Shown: positions 51,766 through 63,015 of the stretch, one piece after another | Position numbering within the stretch: position 1 is the stretch's first letter | How the letters are laid out: each line of letters begins with the position of its first letter | The notes under the pieces: generated by a model | Told to the model about the DNA's origin: nothing | Databases searched by the model: none | What the model saw: the letters and a program-made list of their open reading frames with translations, nothing else | NCBI RefSeq assembly: GCF_041053055.1 | Contig: NZ_CP163443.1 | Span: 4,881,001 to 4,945,000 of the forward strand | Direction of reading: 5' to 3' | Length of the DNA: 64,000 bases | DNA from: Streptomyces sp. R41 | GTDB lineage: Bacteria > Actinomycetota > Actinomycetes > Streptomycetales > Streptomycetaceae | Program-made: the position numbers and the translations under genes

Positions 51766-53190
51766 GTGCGAATGACCGACATCCAGCGTTGCGAGGTCCG
51801 GCCCGGACGGCTCGTCGAGTGGGCGCTCAGTCCGGCGACCGTCACGGCGGCGGCGGGCCTTCCGGAGGACCCCCGGCCGCCGGCGTACGTCCAGGAGTCG
51901 CACATCAGGACCGCCCGATCCGTGCGGGAGGACGGCCTGTTCGTGCCGACCTGGCTCGGTACGGCATTCGACATCCCGGGCAGGGTCGACCTCGACGCAC
52001 TGCAGGACGCGCTGCGCAGCTGGACGCTCCGGCACGAGACGCTGCGCAGCGGCTTCCGCTGGGAGGGCGACGAGATGCACCGGTTCACGCTCGACCCCGA
52101 GGCCGTGTCGCTCCACCGCGAGGTGGTCGGCGACTTCCCCGACGCGGCGCAACTCGTCCAGCACCTCCAGGACCGCTTCGACGACGCCGCGAACGCGCTG
52201 ACCTGGCCCAACTTCCTTTACGCGGCGGTCATCAGGGACGACGGCACCAGCGTGTACATTGGCTTCGATCACAGTAACGTCGACGCCTACTCCATCCAGC
52301 GCATGCCCGCCGAGATCCACGAGCTCTACGCGGCAGCCGCCGAGGGCCGCCCTGTGGAGGAGACGCCGGTCGGCAGTTACGTCGACTTCTGCGAGATCGA
52401 GCGGGCGGACGCGGACCGGATCGACGGCACCCACGCGATCGTCGGCCGCTGGCGGGAGTTCATCCGGCGGTGCAACGGCAAGCTGCCCAACTTCCCCGTC
52501 GAACTCGGTCTGGAGCCCGGCGGCCCCCTGCCCACGCAGAAGCTCATGCGCGAGATGCTCGTCGACGCGGACGCCGCCGCGGCGTTCGAGTCGTACTGCC
52601 GGCCCGTCGGTGGCAGCCTCGTCGGCATCCTGGCCGCCACCAGCCTCATCGTCCACGAGATCGGCGGACAGCCCGTCTATCGCGCCGTCGTGCCGTTCCA
52701 CACCCGGGTGAAGTCCAAGTGGTCCGACTCGGTGGGCTGGTACGTCGGCGGCGCGCCGATCGAGGTCCCCATCGACCAGGCACCCGATTTCGCCGGCGCC
52801 CTGACAACCGTGCGTGCCGAGCTGCAGGCCAACAGGTCGCTGGCACGCATGCCCCTCGCCCGAGTACTGCGCCTGCTCGGCGCGGACTTCCGCCCGACCT
52901 CGCCCGACCTGTACTCGATCGTCTCGTACGTCGACGCGCGAGGCATCCCCGGGTCGGAGCGCTGGGCCGAGCTGACGGCTTACGGACTCGTCAGGGTGTC
53001 CTACGGCGACCAGGTGTGCGTCTGGCTCAACCGACTCCACGAGGGCCTGTGGTTCACCTGCCGCTACCCCGACACCGACATCGCGTACAAGAACATGCGG
53101 CTGTACGTCGAGCGGCTGCGGGACGTCATCCTCACAGTGGCCCGCGAACAACGCGCCCGCGAACTCGCACCACACGATCTTGCCGGGTGA
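51766..53190 (+). CDS. stand-alone condensation-domain (acyltransferase-like) protein
   Basis: A 474-residue protein of the CoA-dependent acyltransferase/NRPS-condensation superfamily. FDALQDALRSWTLRHETLRSGFRW-like text at about 73-99 is the donor-half start. The active-site motif appears as FDHSNVDAYS (H169, D173), with the first His of HHxxxDG replaced by Asp and the Gly by Ala. DSVGWYVGGAPIEV and SIVSYVDARGIPG are later C-domain motifs. No carrier or adenylation domain is nearby. GTG 51766 has GGAG six nt upstream; ATG 51772 is the alternative. May condense an acyl or aminoacyl group onto an unknown acceptor. Confidence 0.82.
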   Translation: MRMTDIQRCEVRPGRLVEWALSPATVTAAAGLPEDPRPPAYVQESHIRTARSVREDGLFVPTWLGTAFDIPGRVDLDALQDALRSWTLRHETLRSGFRWEGDEMHRFTLDPEAVSLHREVVGDFPDAAQLVQHLQDRFDDAANALTWPNFLYAAVIRDDGTSVYIGFDHSNVDAYSIQRMPAEIHELYAAAAEGRPVEETPVGSYVDFCEIERADADRIDGTHAIVGRWREFIRRCNGKLPNFPVELGLEPGGPLPTQKLMREMLVDADAAAAFESYCRPVGGSLVGILAATSLIVHEIGGQPVYRAVVPFHTRVKSKWSDSVGWYVGGAPIEVPIDQAPDFAGALTTVRAELQANRSLARMPLARVLRLLGADFRPTSPDLYSIVSYVDARGIPGSERWAELTAYGLVRVSYGDQVCVWLNRLHEGLWFTCRYPDTDIAYKNMRLYVERLRDVILTVAREQRARELAPHDLAG

Positions 53191-53691
53191 ACGATCCGCC
53201 ACCCCGCTTGTCGGCCACCGCCGACACAAGCAGCGGGCCCCGTCCCGACTCGCCCCCGACCGCGCCGTCGGGGGCACTGCGGGGGCACACGCTCGCCGCT
53301 GTCGTGCACCTCGACGCGCGGTGCGTCGGCGTACGGAAGCAGCCGCAGCTGAAACCCGCGCCCGGGCGGCGCCCCGTGCGACACCGGCACCGTGCGCCCG
53401 CGCGCCGGCGGTGTCGCTGCCCCTCATGCGTGCCGGGTTCATGATGGCGGACGCGTCAGTCACGGGAGTCATCGGTCGCACTCGAGGCGTACGCGGCCAC
53501 TGAAGCCACGACCAGGGCACAGCCACGCCGCACCCACGTCTCACGGTCAGTCGCGCGAGAACGTACTCGCGGGGCTTCGCGGCGGCCCTCGTCGAGGCTC
53601 ACCGCGTTGAGGGCCACCAGCCCGCGGAACCTCGGCCGTAGCCGGAACTACGAGCTCACGGGCCCTGTGGGCGGGTGTCCATATGCATCGA
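53191..53691. other. gene-free stretch between the condensation gene and tRNA-Thr
   Basis: About 500 bp. No ORF with convincing codon bias or family resemblance on either strand. No integrase or obvious attachment repeat was seen. Confidence 0.4.
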
Positions 53692-53765
53692 GCCCCCTGT
53701 CGGATTCGAACCGACGACCTTCGCTTTACAAGAGCGGCGCTCTGACCAGCTGAGCTAAGGAGGCC
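53692..53765 (-). tRNA. tRNA-Thr (anticodon TGT)
   Basis: A 74-nt cloverleaf read on the minus strand. The acceptor GCCTCCT (from 53765) pairs with AGGGGGC (to 53693). The D-arm is GCTC/GAGC, the anticodon loop CTTGTAA with TGT, and the T-arm GTCGG-TTCGAAT-CCGAC. CCA is not encoded. In the anticodon stem the outermost pair (C27-A43) is mismatched. The 3' end faces the accessory island. Confidence 0.93.
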
Positions 53766-53904
53766 TGCACGCGCGCGTGTGGCGTACGTGCCCGTGCAGT
53801 GTACCCAGGTCCCAGCGGCGCCCAATCGAATATTTCCGCGAAGTTCACCGGCCCCGGAGTACTGACAGACCAGGTGAACGCCAGGTACCGTCCTGACCCA
53901 GTTC

Positions 53905-54002
53905 ACTCTCGTGGACTACACCACAACGGAACCATCCGTCGTGGACACCACCTTTACTCGGATCGTCCGGCACGTTCCTGCCGGTGAAGGGGGCCCATCT
54001 CC
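53905..54002 (+). promoter_or_regulatory. structured leader upstream of msiK
   Basis: Short stems follow each other: GTGG/CCAC (53911-53924), ACGG/CCGT (53926-53939), GTGG/CCAC (53941-53951) and CGGCA/TGCCG (53968-53983), then GAAGGGGG before the ATG. From memory a conserved msiK RNA motif lies before this gene in Streptomyces; I cannot confirm the match here. Confidence 0.45.
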
Positions 54003-55139
<1,137 letters not shown>

Positions 55140-55220
55140 CGCGACGGAAGCGACCAAGGTGGCATCAACACCGCGAGGTCGCCCCAACACCCCGTAGGGG
55201 TGGAATTCACCCAAGTTGAC

Positions 55221-55256
55221 GAAGAGGGCCCCGCAGCCTGCTGCGGGGCCCTCTTC
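55221..55256. terminator. msiK terminator
   Basis: GAAGAGGGCCCCGCAG (55221-55236) pairs perfectly with 55241-55256 around CCTG. Confidence 0.85.
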
Positions 55257-55394
55257 GCTGTCGACAAATACCCCGGCAGACCGGGCATTTCGATACGTGT
55301 GCGTCAACGCACTACCCAAAAAACGCCGCCTTCTTATCCCCCGAACCGGTGACTAAATGTCGCCAAATCATTACCCCGCGCTACTCTCACTCGC

Positions 55395-55844
55395 GTGAAG
55401 CACTCCACCACTAACCAACGGACCCGGCGTGGCCGTGGCCCCGCCCGCCGGATCGGCCGCACCCTCGCCCTCGTTCTGCCTGTCGTCCTGGTGCTCTCCG
55501 GGACCCTCGCGGTCACCCGAGTCAACTGGTCGGGGAATCCCTCGAACTCGGTGCTCACCGCGTCCTCCGAAGACGTCTCGACACGGGCCGTCACCCGCGC
55601 CCCGCAGGATGTCCTGCGCGACAAGCTCCTGCTGGAGCTCCAGGAGAAGAACCCGGGCGTCGCGCTCACGCACCTCCAGGAGGCGGTGAACGGGCGGCCG
55701 TCGCTCGCGAAGCACTGCGTCTCCATCGCCCGCGCCCTGGGCCGCGCCGCGGTCCGCGCGTACGGCCCGACGCGCGCCCAGTCCTTCGCCCGCCCCGTCT
55801 GCGACACGTCGTTCGCCTCGGGGGTGGCCACCACACACCTCTGA
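55395..55844 (+). CDS. hypothetical single-pass membrane or secreted protein
   Basis: A 149-residue protein. Residues 1-22 are strongly basic, and 23-40 (TLALVLPVVLVLSGTLAV) form one hydrophobic helix, giving a signal anchor. The extracellular part is helical (DVLRDKLLLELQEKNPGVALTHLQEAVNGRPSLAKHCVSIARALGRAAV), with two cysteines (C108 and C136). TACTCT (55382-55387) lies 7 nt before GTG 55395 and no Shine-Dalgarno is seen, so it is likely leaderless. I recognise it only as a conserved neighbour of msiK in Streptomyces. Confidence 0.8.
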   Translation: MKHSTTNQRTRRGRGPARRIGRTLALVLPVVLVLSGTLAVTRVNWSGNPSNSVLTASSEDVSTRAVTRAPQDVLRDKLLLELQEKNPGVALTHLQEAVNGRPSLAKHCVSIARALGRAAVRAYGPTRAQSFARPVCDTSFASGVATTHL

Positions 55845-55933
55845 GCGGTCACTCGTGACCCCTCGGGTAACAGCTGATTAAGGGAACGGTTGCCACCAGA
55901 AGCCGCGAGCGGGGCGCCACGTACAGTTCGGTC

Positions 55934-56665
55934 ATGACCGATCCGAACGCCGCGTCGCGCCCCGTTCAAGCCGTTGTCCTGGCAGGCGGCCAGGGCTCCC
56001 GGCTGCGGCCGTACACCGACGACCGGCCCAAGCCGATGGTCGAGATTCCCGGCACCGGGACCCCGATCATCGGCCACCAGCTGACCTGGCTCGCCGAAGA
56101 GGGCGTGACCGACGTCGTGGTCTCCTGCGGCCACCTCGCCGAGGTCCTCCAGAGCTGGCTGGAGTCGGCCGACCTGCCCGTCAACGTCACGACAGTCGTC
56201 GAGACGGAGCCCCTCGGCCGCGGCGGCGGCCTCAAGTACGCCGCCGCGCATCTCCCGCACCCCGACCAGCCGTGGTACGCGACGAACGGCGACATCTGGA
56301 CCCGTTTCTCGCTGCGCGACATGGCGGACTTCCACACCGAGCGCGACGCGGCCGCGACCCTCGCGCTCGCCCGCCCCCGCATCCCGTGGGGCGCCGTCAA
56401 GACGGACGGCTTCGGGCGCGTGACGGACTTCATCGAGTCCCCGCCGACCACGTACGAGATCAACGCGGGCGTCTACGTCTTCTCCGCCGAGTTCGCGGAC
56501 ATGCTCCCGGAGCGCGGCGACCACGAGCGCACCACGTTCCCCCGGCTGGCCCGCGAACGCCGCCTGGCCGGCTTCCCGATCCCCCAGGGCGCGTACTGGC
56601 GCGCCATCGACACGGCGAAAGACCTGCAGGAAGCCGCGAAGGAGCTCGCGGCACTGGGGCGTTAG
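55934..56665 (+). CDS. nucleotidyltransferase (sugar-phosphate NTP transferase family)
   Basis: A 243-residue GT-A fold nucleotidyltransferase. VVLAGGQGSRLRPYTDDRPKPMVEI is the NTP-binding signature (GxGxRLxPxT-x4-KP), and ATNGDIWTRFSL holds the metal-binding Asp. The short length (no C-terminal hexapeptide domain) matches mannose-1-P guanylyltransferase-like and GlmU N-domain-like proteins (RfbA/RmlA or MurNAc-1-P uridylyltransferase types). The substrate is not certain. It stands alone before a terminator at 56744. Confidence 0.85.
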   Translation: MTDPNAASRPVQAVVLAGGQGSRLRPYTDDRPKPMVEIPGTGTPIIGHQLTWLAEEGVTDVVVSCGHLAEVLQSWLESADLPVNVTTVVETEPLGRGGGLKYAAAHLPHPDQPWYATNGDIWTRFSLRDMADFHTERDAAATLALARPRIPWGAVKTDGFGRVTDFIESPPTTYEINAGVYVFSAEFADMLPERGDHERTTFPRLARERRLAGFPIPQGAYWRAIDTAKDLQEAAKELAALGR

Positions 56666-56743
56666 AGGCCGTTCCGGTACGTCGAAAGCGGCTGGTGTGC
56701 CGGATGCCCTTCCGCTACGTCGAAGACCACCGTTCCGGTACGT

Positions 56744-56782
56744 CGAAGGGGTCCCGCACGTCGACCGTGCGGGACCCCTTCG
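56744..56782. terminator. terminator after the nucleotidyltransferase gene
   Basis: CGAAGGGGTCCCGCACG (56744-56760) pairs perfectly with 56766-56782. The run TTCCGGTACGTCGAA is repeated just upstream (about 56672 and 56733, with a variant at 56711). Confidence 0.8.
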
Positions 56783-56840
56783 TCGTCTTCGTCGTCGTAT
56801 CAGCCGGTGGGCTTCTTCAGGATGCCACCCACCGGCCCAC

Positions 56841-58553
56841 CTACCCCAACAGGCCACCCACCAGCCCCGGCTGCCCGGAGGAGCCGCCGCTGCCCGAGCC
56901 GCCGGAGCCGCCCGTCGAGCCGCCGCTCGACGTGCCACCGGTGGACGTCGGGCCCGCGCTGGTGGTCGGGGCCTGGTTCCCCGGTGCGGACTGCTGGGGC
57001 GGGGCCTGGCCGCTGCCGGCCGTCTGGCTGGGCCCGCTGCTGACCGTGCCGGTCTCACGGACCGCGCCCGGCGTGGTGGCCGCGCCCGACGGGGACGAGG
57101 AGCTGCCCTGGGTGGGTGCCTCGGAGGCCGACGGACCGGCCTTGTGGTGGCGCTCGCCGGGCGTCTCGGGGAGCTGGGAGCCGGGCAGTTCGTTGCGCGG
57201 GGCCTCGCCGGGGCCGGGGACGACCACGCGGTCGGCGTCGCGGACGGCGCCGCCGAGGAGCGAGCCGATGAGCAGCGTGAGGCCCACGACGATGGCCGAG
57301 ACGAGCGCGCCGCGGCGCAGCACTCGGTGCCGCAGCTCCCAGATGTCGGCGCGCGGCCCGAGCCTGCGCCAGGCCTCGCTCGCCAGGCGTCCGTCGACGG
57401 AGTAGACGGGGGCGCCCGCGATGATCAACGGGGACCAGGCGGCGAGGTAGATGATGTCGGGCGCGTCGTACGCGGGAACGGTCTTCCAGCTGACGGTGAC
57501 GATGAGCGCGGCCGACAGCATCGCGCCGACGACGGCGGCGACCCGCTGCCACAGGCCGAGCACCGTGAGGACGCCCACGATGACCTGGAAGAAGGCGATG
57601 ACGAGCCCGGCGCCGACGGGGTGCTGGAGCGCGAACTGCCGCAGCGGCTCGGCTACTTCCCAGGGATGCAGGGTGTTCAGCCACTTCACCATGGAGCCGC
57701 GCTTGCCGCCGTCGAAGTAGACGGGGTCGCAGAGCTTGCCCATACCGGCGTAGATGGAGATGAACCCGAGGAAGACGCGCAGCGGGAGCAGCACGACGCC
57801 GAGGTTCATCCGGCGACCGGGGTAGTAGGCGTGCCGGACAGGTTCCGCGCCATGGCGCTTGCCCGGCGCCTCGCCGTCCCCGTACTCGTCCTCCTCGAAG
57901 GCCTCGTCCGCGAACTCCCCGTCCGCGTAGGCCGGTTCGTCGTACGCGTCCGTGTAGGCCGGTTCGTCGTACGCGCTGCCCACCGTGCGCATGTGCGGCA
58001 ACAGGCGGGTCTCGCCGGAGAGGGGGGTCCCCCCTGCTCGAGCGGAGTCGAGAGCTTGGGGATGCGTGCGCTGGCCGCCGACGAGGGGCGTCCCGACCGT
58101 CAGATCACCGCCGTAGTCACGGTGTTCCTCGATGCGCGGGATGACCTGGGTCGCGCCGGCGTCGCCCACCGGGTCGGCCGAGCCGTGCCGCTGGCTGGTG
58201 CGACTCACGGCCTGCAGCAACCGGTGGGCGCCGGTGTCGTCCGGCGCAGACTTCCCGCTCCACACGACGGGGGCGCGGCGGCGGGCTCCGGCGACCGGTC
58301 CGGCCGCGCCCGCTCTGCCCGACGCACGGACGACGGGGATCCGCGCGGTGTCGTCGGTGGAGCTCAAGTACCGTGCGATGCGCAGGGATTGGGTCCGCGG
58401 AGCGGTATTGAGCTGCACGCGGAAGCTCGCATGATTGACGATGACCTGCGCCGGATCGCTCGGCACCTTCACCATGCTCAGCGCGGGAGCGTCGTCGAAT
58501 CCCGACGAGCGGTCCCCCGTGGGTGTGCGGGGTGTTCTGGTGTCCACACTCAT
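56841..58553 (-). CDS. DoxX-family membrane protein with long disordered ends
   Basis: A 570-residue protein. Residues 1-245 are disordered and charged, and include an 18-residue stretch coded by an inserted repeat (HPQALDSARAGGTPLSG) and DEPAYTDAYDEPAYADG repeats. About 250-440 is a DoxX/DoxD four-helix membrane domain (LGVVLLPLRVFLGFISIYAGMGKL, AGLVIAFFQVIVGVLTVLGLW, VGAMLSAALIVTVSW, IIYLAAWSPLIIAGAPVYSVDG). One more helix is VSAIVVGLTLLIGSLL, then an extracellular Ser/Gly/Thr-rich tail of about 100 residues. DoxX proteins are linked to quinone and redox stress. No partner is visible. Confidence 0.85.
   Translation of the reverse strand: MSVDTRTPRTPTGDRSSGFDDAPALSMVKVPSDPAQVIVNHASFRVQLNTAPRTQSLRIARYLSSTDDTARIPVVRASGRAGAAGPVAGARRRAPVVWSGKSAPDDTGAHRLLQAVSRTSQRHGSADPVGDAGATQVIPRIEEHRDYGGDLTVGTPLVGGQRTHPQALDSARAGGTPLSGETRLLPHMRTVGSAYDEPAYTDAYDEPAYADGEFADEAFEEDEYGDGEAPGKRHGAEPVRHAYYPGRRMNLGVVLLPLRVFLGFISIYAGMGKLCDPVYFDGGKRGSMVKWLNTLHPWEVAEPLRQFALQHPVGAGLVIAFFQVIVGVLTVLGLWQRVAAVVGAMLSAALIVTVSWKTVPAYDAPDIIYLAAWSPLIIAGAPVYSVDGRLASEAWRRLGPRADIWELRHRVLRRGALVSAIVVGLTLLIGSLLGGAVRDADRVVVPGPGEAPRNELPGSQLPETPGERHHKAGPSASEAPTQGSSSSPSGAATTPGAVRETGTVSSGPSQTAGSGQAPPQQSAPGNQAPTTSAGPTSTGGTSSGGSTGGSGGSGSGGSSGQPGLVGGLLG
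58020..58063. repeat. short element inserted in frame in the DoxX-family gene
   Basis: GGGGGGTCCCCCC-TGCTCGAGCGG-AGTCGAGAG-CTTGGGGA matches the copy at 17471-17512 except for a few bases. The reading frame continues through it, so it adds residues to a disordered region without breaking the protein. Confidence 0.8.
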
Positions 58554-58712
58554 CTAACCGAGTGACGTGCGTTTAGGACACTGCTTTGACCGCCCCGATC
58601 TGTCCGGACCGCGTCAAGGTCATCCCGAACATCCGGATTACCCCATGGTGGGTTACTGGGCGCACATCTGTTCAGCCGCGCCAGGCATCCCCGGCGCGGC
58701 TGTTCAGGCACT

Positions 58713-59654
58713 TCAGGCTCGGCGCCGCGAAGCCTCGTACAGCACAACTCCCGCAGCGACACCGGCATTCAGCGACTCCGCGCCACCCGGCATGGGAATC
58801 CGCACCCGGAAGTCACAGGTCTCACCGACGAGCCGCGACAGCCCCTTGCCCTCGCTCCCGACGACGATGACGACCGGACCCTCCAGGGCCTCCAGCTGGC
58901 CGACCTCCACCTCACCGTCGGCGGCGAGGCCGACCACGGCGATCCCGGACTTCTTGTACGCCTCCAGGGCGCGCGTCAGATTGGTGGCGCGGGCGACCGG
59001 CGTACGGGCCGCGGTGCCGGCCGACGTCTTCCAGGCGCCGGCGGTCATGCCGGCCGCGCGCCGCTCGGGCACGAGGACACCATGCCCGCCGAAGGCGGAG
59101 ACGGACCGGACGACGGCACCGAGGTTGCGCGGGTCGGTCACGCCGTCGAGGGCGACGATCAGCGGGTCCTGGCCCTCGTCGAACGCGGCGTTCACGAGGT
59201 CCTCGGGGTGCGCGTACTCGTACGGCGGGACCTGGAGGACGAGACCCTGGTGGTTGAGCCCGTTGGTCATGCGGTCGAGCTCGGGACGCGGCGCCTCCAT
59301 GAGGTGGATGCCGCCGCGCTCCGCGGCGAGCTGTAGGGCTTCCCGCACCCGCTCGTCGTTGTCGATGAACTGCTGCACGTACAGCATCGTCGCGGGCACG
59401 CCCTCGCGCAGCGCCTCCACGACGGGGTTGCGCCCGACGACCATCTCGGACGTGCCCTTGCCGCCACGCCCGCGCGGCGCGGGACGGCGCGCGGTCTGCT
59501 TGGCCTTGGCGCTGGCGATGCGGTTCTTCTTGTGCCCCTTGCGCATCTCGGCGGGCGGGGTGGGGCCCTTGCCTTCCAGGCCCCGGCGCCGCTGGCCGCC
59601 ACTGCCGACCTGCGCGCCCTTCTTGCCGGACATGCGGCGGTTGTTAGCGGCCAT
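58713..59654 (-). CDS. rlmB: 23S rRNA (guanosine-2'-O-)-methyltransferase RlmB (SpoU family)
   Basis: A 313-residue SPOUT methyltransferase modifying G2251 of 23S rRNA. The basic, Lys/Arg-rich N-terminus (1-75) is an actinobacterial extension. The substrate-binding domain starts [22 protein letters not shown], and the knotted SAM domain has [31 protein letters not shown] and [28 protein letters not shown], all family signatures. It lies 119 bp after cysS on the same strand and is probably cotranscribed with it. Confidence 0.93.
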   Translation of the reverse strand: MAANNRRMSGKKGAQVGSGGQRRRGLEGKGPTPPAEMRKGHKKNRIASAKAKQTARRPAPRGRGGKGTSEMVVGRNPVVEALREGVPATMLYVQQFIDNDERVREALQLAAERGGIHLMEAPRPELDRMTNGLNHQGLVLQVPPYEYAHPEDLVNAAFDEGQDPLIVALDGVTDPRNLGAVVRSVSAFGGHGVLVPERRAAGMTAGAWKTSAGTAARTPVARATNLTRALEAYKKSGIAVVGLAADGEVEVGQLEALEGPVVIVVGSEGKGLSRLVGETCDFRVRIPMPGGAESLNAGVAAGVVLYEASRRRA

Positions 59655-59773
59655 GACCTACCTGTCTGTGTGAGGCATGCCGTTGCTTTGCATGCTCTGG
59701 AAATACGTACGTATATGAAGTGTGCCGCCCGGAGGCCCGGGCGGCACAATCGATCAAGGCCGACGAGGGGCGC

Positions 59774-61174
<1,401 letters not shown>

Positions 61175-61388
61175 CACTCCAGGGTAGTGGGCCCTGGGCA
61201 GTGCCCCGCGACCCTCCGCCTCAAGGGGCACGTATTCGTGACATACGGGTGCCGCTGCTGACGCCGGAGGGGCTGTCTCCAGCCCGTCCGGCGTTTGAGG
61301 ACGAGGCCGTTCAGGCGGAAGCGGGGCTCTGCGAGCAGCCCTCAGATTTGGGACGAATAGGGGCGGGGAGGGCGAGCAGCCCTCGCGC

Positions 61389-61892
61389 TCAGCCCGCCCG
61401 TGCCACCAGCGCCGTGGCCACCGCCATCAGCCCCTCGTCCCGCCCCGGGAAACCGAGACCGTCCGTCGTGGCGCCGGAGACCGACACCGGCGCCCCCACC
61501 GCGTCCGACAGAATCTTCTGCGCCTCGTCCCGCCGCTTGCCGATCTTCGGACGCGGCCCGACGACCTGCACGGCGACATTGCCGATGACGAATCCCGCCG
61601 CCCGCACGATCCGCGCGGCCTCCGTCAGCAGCGTGACGCCCGAGGCCCCGGACCACTCGGGCCGCCCGGTCCCGAAGTGCGCACCGAGGTCACCGAGCCC
61701 GGCGGCCGAGAACAGCGCGTTGCACGCGGCATGCGCGACGACATCCGCGTCGGAGTGCCCCGCGAGCCCGGGCCCTTCCCCCTCCCACAGCAGCCCGGCG
61801 CACCACAGCTCCCGCCCGTCCTCGAAGGCGTGAATGTCGGTACCGATGCCGACCTGCGGCAGTACAGGCACATCAGGCCGCTCAGAACCCAT
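61389..61892 (-). CDS. ispF: 2-C-methyl-D-erythritol 2,4-cyclodiphosphate synthase
   Basis: A 167-residue MEP-pathway enzyme forming the cyclodiphosphate. The metal ligands are in GIGTDIHAF (D19, H21), followed by [31 protein letters not shown]. The C-terminal [28 protein letters not shown] is typical. Its start overlaps the ispD stop by 11 bp, so they are coupled. Confidence 0.96.
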   Translation of the reverse strand: MGSERPDVPVLPQVGIGTDIHAFEDGRELWCAGLLWEGEGPGLAGHSDADVVAHAACNALFSAAGLGDLGAHFGTGRPEWSGASGVTLLTEAARIVRAAGFVIGNVAVQVVGPRPKIGKRRDEAQKILSDAVGAPVSVSGATTDGLGFPGRDEGLMAVATALVARAG

Positions 61893-62634
61893 CGTTCAGC
61901 CTCCGCCGCGCGAGAACCGCCTCCGCGAGTACGAGATCCAGCGGCCGCGTCACCTTGAACGCCTCCTCGTGCCCGGGCACCACGACCACCCGCTGCCCGA
62001 GCTGCTCGACCATGCTCGCGTCGTCGGTCACGTTGTCGGTGACGGTCTCGTGGGCGCGTACGAGCGTCTCGCGGTCGAACCCCTGCGGCGTCTGCACGGC
62101 GCGCAGCCGCGCCCGCTCCGGCGTGGCCACCACGGGCTCCGGCGCACCGGCGACGGCCGCGGGCTCGACCTCCTTGACGGTGTCGGCGAGGGGAAGCGCC
62201 GGTACGACGGCGGGAGCCCCGTCCCGTACGGCCTCGATGACGGCGTCCACGGTGTCGACGGGCACGAGCGGCCGGGCCGCGTCGTGCACGAGGACGATGT
62301 CGATGCCCGGCGGCAGCGCGTCGAGCCCGTACTTCACGGACTCCTGGCGGCTGTCACCGCCGGGCACGACCAGGAAGTCGGTGCGCTCGGGCAGCGCGTG
62401 CGCGTCGAGCAGCGTCTTCACCTCGGCCGCACCGTCGGGCGGTGCCACGACGACGACCAGCGAGACGGCGCGGGACGCGGCCATCGCGCGGACCGCGTGA
62501 ATGAGCATCGGGGTGCCGTTCAGCGCGCGGAGCGCCTTGGGGGCGCCGGGGCCGAGGCGTACGCCCCGGCCGGCGGCCGGAATCACGGCCGCGGTACGCG
62601 ATCCCGAAAGCGAAGGGCGCGAATCGTCAGACAT
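61882..62634 (-). CDS. ispD: 2-C-methyl-D-erythritol 4-phosphate cytidylyltransferase
   Basis: A 250-residue cytidylyltransferase of isoprenoid synthesis. [34 protein letters not shown] is the CTP-binding signature, [20 protein letters not shown] the second motif, [16 protein letters not shown] the metal and substrate loop, and [14 protein letters not shown] the last. It is followed by ispF. CarD lies upstream on the same strand, 381 bp away, with a large palindrome between them. Confidence 0.96.
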   Translation of the reverse strand: MSDDSRPSLSGSRTAAVIPAAGRGVRLGPGAPKALRALNGTPMLIHAVRAMAASRAVSLVVVVAPPDGAAEVKTLLDAHALPERTDFLVVPGGDSRQESVKYGLDALPPGIDIVLVHDAARPLVPVDTVDAVIEAVRDGAPAVVPALPLADTVKEVEPAAVAGAPEPVVATPERARLRAVQTPQGFDRETLVRAHETVTDNVTDDASMVEQLGQRVVVVPGHEEAFKVTRPLDLVLAEAVLARRRLNDGF

Positions 62635-62677
62635 CGGTTCCTGTCAGGTTTGTGTGCTCGGCCGGGGTGGGTATGGC

Positions 62678-62712
62678 CTGGGGGTACCCCCTGCTCGGAG
62701 AGCTGGGGGAGT
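62678..62712. repeat. short element copy before ispD
   Basis: GGGGGTACCCCC-TGCTCGGAGAGCT-GGGGGAG is a shortened member of the element family at 15499, 17471 and 58020. It lies 44 bp upstream of the ispD start. Confidence 0.65.
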
Positions 62713-62795
62713 GCCGGGCGCGACGCCTTGACCGGGGACCCTTCCGTGACATCTGGTCGAGCCGGCTGCCCGGGCCCGGTACGCCGGGTATTGGA

Positions 62796-62823
62796 TTCAC
62801 TCGGTATACGTATACCGAGTGAA
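62796..62823. promoter_or_regulatory. 28-bp perfect palindrome between ispD and carD
   Basis: TTCACTCGGTATAC (62796-62809) is followed directly by its exact inverse complement GTATACCGAGTGAA (62810-62823). A further half-site, CGGTATTCCGAGTG, lies at 62828-62841. Perfect symmetry at this length suggests a dimer- or tetramer-binding operator for ispD. Confidence 0.75.
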
Positions 62824-63015
62824 CATCCGGTATTCCGAGTGGGCGCGAGCACGAAGTGGGTACGAACATGCCGCAGCGCCCGGCGACAGCAATTGCGTCA
62901 TCGGGCACCGCGGCATTTCATTGCGCAGCTGCGCGGGCTTGTGCGTACGTCAAGACGACTGCCGTCTCGGCGACTGTGTACGCCGGGACGACGACCGCCT
63001 CGGCGACTGCCTGCG

